64,000 nt of DNA, taken from Bradyrhizobium jicamae (lineage in GTDB: Bacteria > Pseudomonadota > Alphaproteobacteria > Rhizobiales > Xanthobacteraceae). The notes under the pieces were generated by a model. That model did no database searches. It saw only the letters and a list, made by a program, of their open reading frames with translations, and was not told the origin of the DNA. A program made the position numbers and the translations under genes. This document shows, piece by piece, positions 61,424-64,000 of the stretch (positions within the stretch are counted from its first letter, which is position 1; every line of letters begins with the position of its first letter). The DNA lies in the NCBI RefSeq assembly GCF_018130215.1, contig NZ_JAFCKQ010000005.1, positions 1 through 64,000 of the forward strand, given 5' to 3'.

Positions 61424-61519
61424 GAGGGGGAAGTAATGCCTTTCCCTGTTCCCTTACAAGTCCCACAAAGCACGGTCAGGCCGCTTGCTTTCCGGGCCTT
61501 TTGGCCCCAAATAGAGGCC

Positions 61520-61615
61520 GGGAGATTGGCGGTGGACGAGCCACTCGCCAACCGGGTCAGGTCCGGAAGGAAGCAGCCCTAACGAGGTCCGGATCGGGTC
61601 GCTCGTCAGTCTCCT
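61520..61615 (+). ncRNA. ffs: Signal recognition particle RNA (4.5S/SRP, small bacterial type)
   Basis: The hallmark domain IV loop is visible: GGTCAGGTCCGGAAGGAAGC then AGCCCTAACGAGGTCCGG. The flanks GGGAGATTGG and CAGTCTCCTACC close the outer stem, giving about 96 bases. The RNA binds Ffh to target proteins to the membrane. It lies directly upstream of dnaX, as is common in alphaproteobacteria. A T5 run follows at 61621-61625 and probably ends the transcript. Confidence 0.95.
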
Positions 61616-61700
61616 ACCTGTTTTTCCGAGCGAATCGCGCTGGAACGGCGGTCTCCGCGTTCGGCGCTCGATTTTTGCTCCTATCCGCACGCCGGCTGCC

Positions 61701-61757
61701 TGGAGCGTTTTTGAGCGAAGTGGCTACCGGTTCGCGTAAAGAAAACGCGTCAAAACA
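61701..61757. repeat. Dispersed repeat, family B (inverted copy)
   Basis: GGAGCGTTTTTGAGCGAAGT and GTAAAGAAAACGCGTCAAAA are the reverse complement of the family B copy at 20331-20390. It is followed by an inverted pair CTCCGCTCCGAT and ATCGGAGCGGA (61770-61793). All lie between the SRP RNA and dnaX. Confidence 0.75.
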
Positions 61758-61829
61758 GGAATCCAGAGCTCCGCTCCGATTCCATCGGAGCGGAAAACGC
61801 TCTGGAGAGATCAAGTTGCGGATCGACGC

Positions 61830-63665
61830 ATGAACGATGCTGGCGCCCCCTCCGATAAGCCCGACGCCGCAAGCCAGGGTGGTTTCGACCTTGGCAGCGC
61901 GTCGGAAGCGGCCAAGCCCTATCGCGTCCTCGCCCGCAAATACCGTCCCGCCAGTTTCGAGGACCTGATCGGCCAGGAGGCCATGGTGCGGACCGTCTCG
62001 AATGCGTTCGAGACCGGACGGATTCCGCAGGCCTGGATCCTGACCGGCGTGCGCGGGGTCGGCAAGACCACCACCGCCCGCATCCTTGCCCGTGCCCTCA
62101 ACTACGAGAAGCCGGACGGCTCGGTGAAGGGGCCGACCATCCACATGCCCGACCTCGGCGTGCACTGCCAGGCGATCATGGAGAGCCGGCACATGGATGT
62201 GCTGGAGATGGACGCGGCGTCCCACACCGGCGTCGACGATGTCCGCCAGATCAATGACAGCGTGCGCTATGCGCCGACCAGCGCCCGCTACAAGGTCTAC
62301 ATCATCGACGAAGTCCACATGCTGTCGACCGCGGCCTTCAACGCGTTCCTGAAGACGCTGGAGGAGCCGCCGGAGCACGCCAAGTTCGTGTTCGCCACCA
62401 CCGAGATCCGCAAGGTTCCGATCACGGTCCTGTCGCGCTGCCAGCGCTTCGACCTGCGCCGCGTGGAGGCCGACGTGCTGATGAATCACCTCGGCAATAT
62501 CGCTGCGAAGGAGGGCGTCGAGGTCGAGCCGGAGGCGCTCGGCATCATCGCGCGGGCCGCCGAAGGCTCGGTGCGCGATTCGCTGTCGCTGTTCGACCAG
62601 GCGATTGCGCACGCCGCGGGTCACGTGAAGGCCGATGCGGTCAGGCAGATGCTCGGCCTTGCCGACCGCACCCGCGTCATCGACCTCTTTGATTCGCTCG
62701 CGCGCGGCGACATCGCCAGCGCCTTTGCCGAGTTCCGCGCACAATATGACGTCGGTGCCGATCCGGTCGTGGTGCTGTCTGACCTGGCCGAGTTCGTCAA
62801 TTTCGTCACCCGCGTGAAGGCGGTCCCGGCGACCGCGGAGAATGTCGCGTTCGGCGAGACCGAGCGCGTGCGCGCGCGCGAATTCGCGGCGAAGCTGTCG
62901 TTTCGCGTGCTGTCGCGGATGTGGCAGATGCTGTTCAAGGGCATCACCGAGGTGCAGATCGCGACACGGCCCGCGGCCGCCGCCGAGATGGTGCTGGTGC
63001 GGATCGCCTATGTCGCCGACCTGCCGACGCCGGACGAGGTGATCCGGATGATCGAGCAGAACGGCGGCGGCGCCGCGCCCGCGACGTCGGGCGCTTCATC
63101 GCCGTCGCGTAGCGCACCGGTATCGACGATGTCGACGATGCCGTCGGCGCCGCTTCGTGCCCCGCAGGGTGGGCCGCGCGCCGATCTCGCCGCGCGTCCG
63201 CAGATGGCCTCGCCGGCGGCCGATGCCGCGCCGTTGCTGCGGATCTCGAGCTTTCAGCAACTCATCGCGCTCGCCGGCGAGAAGCGCGACCTGATGACCA
63301 AGGGCGCACTGGAAACCGACGTGCGGCTGGTCCGCATCGAGGACGGCCAGCTCGAGATCGCGCTCGAGCCGAAGGCCTCGCGCGGCCTCGTCACCGATCT
63401 CTCGCGCAAGCTCGAGCTCTGGACCGGGCGGCGCTGGACCGTTGTGATCTCCAACGAGGCCGGCCAGCCGACGGTACGCGCGCAGAACGAACTGGCGCGC
63501 AACCAGCATCAACGCGCTGCCGAGTCCGACCCGCGCGTGCGGGAGGTGCTGGCCCGGTTTCCCGGCACGCGGGTGGTCGAGGTGCGCCGCCTGGCCGCCG
63601 AGCCGCCGGAAGCCGATGCCACCGGCGAAGACCCCATTGAAACTCCCGATAGCGACGACGATTGA
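61830..63665 (+). CDS. dnaX: DNA polymerase III subunit gamma/tau
   Basis: A 611-residue clamp-loader ATPase. Walker A is GVRGVGKTT (73-81), Walker B VYIIDEVHML (156-165) and SRC as LSRCQRFDLRR. In this protein the usual zinc-binding cysteines are largely missing: only C113 remains, in LGVHCQAIMESR, where E. coli has a CxxC-type cluster. The domain III region and a C-terminal tau-specific extension follow. I see no programmed slippage site such as A-AAA-AAG. It is followed, 20 bases later, by ybaB. Confidence 0.95.
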   Translation: MNDAGAPSDKPDAASQGGFDLGSASEAAKPYRVLARKYRPASFEDLIGQEAMVRTVSNAFETGRIPQAWILTGVRGVGKTTTARILARALNYEKPDGSVKGPTIHMPDLGVHCQAIMESRHMDVLEMDAASHTGVDDVRQINDSVRYAPTSARYKVYIIDEVHMLSTAAFNAFLKTLEEPPEHAKFVFATTEIRKVPITVLSRCQRFDLRRVEADVLMNHLGNIAAKEGVEVEPEALGIIARAAEGSVRDSLSLFDQAIAHAAGHVKADAVRQMLGLADRTRVIDLFDSLARGDIASAFAEFRAQYDVGADPVVVLSDLAEFVNFVTRVKAVPATAENVAFGETERVRAREFAAKLSFRVLSRMWQMLFKGITEVQIATRPAAAAEMVLVRIAYVADLPTPDEVIRMIEQNGGGAAPATSGASSPSRSAPVSTMSTMPSAPLRAPQGGPRADLAARPQMASPAADAAPLLRISSFQQLIALAGEKRDLMTKGALETDVRLVRIEDGQLEIALEPKASRGLVTDLSRKLELWTGRRWTVVISNEAGQPTVRAQNELARNQHQRAAESDPRVREVLARFPGTRVVEVRRLAAEPPEADATGEDPIETPDSDDD

Positions 63666-63685
63666 TCTGATGACAGGATACACCC

Positions 63686-64000
63686 ATGGCTGATTTCCTT
63701 GGCATGATGAAACAGGCGGCACAGCTGCAATCCAAGATGCAGGCGATGCAGGAAGAACTCGGCAACGTCGAGGTCGAGGGCATTTCCGGCGGCGGCCTGG
63801 TCGCGGTGCGGATGACCGCGAAGATGGAAGTGAAAGGCATCACGATCGATCCGTCGCTGATGAAGCCGGAGGAGCGCGAGGTGCTCGAGGATCTGCTCGT
63901 CACCGCGCATGGCGACGCCCGCCGCAAGGCAGAGGCCGCGATGCAGGAGAAGATGGCGGCGCTGACCGGCGGCCTCGGCCTGCCGCCGGGACTTGGTCTG
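63686..64000 (+). CDS. YbaB/EbfC family nucleoid-associated protein (partial, cut by the window end)
   Basis: The first 105 residues are visible: MADFLGMMKQAAQLQSKMQA, then GNVEVEGISGGGLVAVRMTA and ITIDPSLMKPEEREVLEDLL, the typical YbaB pattern. The protein binds DNA non-specifically. About three to five more residues are expected, as the family ends near residue 106-110. Position after dnaX is the normal dnaX-ybaB-recR order; recR would be the next gene beyond the window. Confidence 0.95.
   Translation, partial: MADFLGMMKQAAQLQSKMQAMQEELGNVEVEGISGGGLVAVRMTAKMEVKGITIDPSLMKPEEREVLEDLLVTAHGDARRKAEAAMQEKMAALTGGLGLPPGLGL

Noticed and set aside
61830..63665. Programmed frameshift giving a gamma form of DnaX
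   Set aside because: No A-AAA-AAG-like slippery stretch was seen; frame is intact to the stop.

Overview
This window looks like a chromosomal segment of a Bradyrhizobium-type alphaproteobacterium (Nitrobacteraceae). It is GC-rich and carries palindromic intergenic repeats of the kind I associate with Bradyrhizobium and Rhodopseudomonas. It has the alphaproteobacterial order SRP RNA - dnaX - ybaB, twin-arginine secreted Sox proteins, and many orphan transport proteins. I see no rRNA, tRNA, insertion sequence, prophage or CRISPR array. The assignment rests on gene content and repeats, not on a database search.

Layout. 0.5-4.9 kb: RND efflux adaptor and pump, translationally coupled. 5.1-6.3 kb: orphan branched-chain-type substrate-binding protein. 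6.4-11.8 kb, minus strand: MAPEG protein, a three-gene ABC exporter/lipocalin-like operon resembling AttEFGH with a single long permease, and an exported methyltransferase. 12-15 kb: MFS transporter, DUF1330 protein and small unknown genes. 15.1-20.2 kb, minus strand: D-aminoacylase-type amidohydrolase, ClC channel with CBS domains, MFS transporter. 20.4-21.9 kb: ATP-grasp ligase and a convergent small acidic protein. 22-27.8 kb, minus strand: thiosulfate oxidation cluster soxX-Y-Z-A-(SoxK-like)-B, then a DsrE-like protein and a persulfide-dioxygenase/rhodanese fusion; soxCD is absent. 28-33.4 kb: two methyltransferases, an orphan HicB, two MFS transporters and a VOC protein. 33.5-36.7 kb: a carboxymuconolactone-decarboxylase-like protein and a pair of acyl-CoA dehydrogenases. 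36.8-42.7 kb, minus strand: AapJ-type binding protein, L,D-transpeptidase, cytochrome bd (CioAB type) with a 42-residue accessory subunit, thioredoxin and CcdA-type protein. 42.9-48 kb: an aromatic-ring catabolic group (FAD monooxygenase, PcaC-like, PcaD-like) divergent from a dicarboxylate symporter and a LysR regulator. 48.2-50.2 kb: ECF sigma factor and membrane acyltransferase. 50.4-58.3 kb: UDP-glucose dehydrogenase, HrpB helicase, NCS1 permease, retropepsin-like protease, phosphomannomutase. 58.4-61.4 kb, minus strand: Lrp regulator, PfkB kinase, NudC, HIT protein. 61.5-64 kb: SRP RNA, dnaX and the start of ybaB.

The genes form several functional sets. The Sox set would bind thiosulfate on SoxY-SoxZ, couple it through SoxXA and hydrolyse the sulfate with SoxB. 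Without SoxCD, the remaining sulfane sulfur must go elsewhere; the DsrE-like and dioxygenase-rhodanese proteins next door are the obvious candidates. The cytochrome bd genes together with the CcdA/thioredoxin pair suggest low-oxygen respiration and envelope thiol reduction. UDP-glucose dehydrogenase and phosphomannomutase supply precursors for surface polysaccharide. The most interesting signals for follow-up are the soxCD-less Sox locus, palindromic operators at hicB, lrp and clc, a repeated GTTTCGT motif flanking the ECF sigma gene, and several small genes with good ribosome binding sites.
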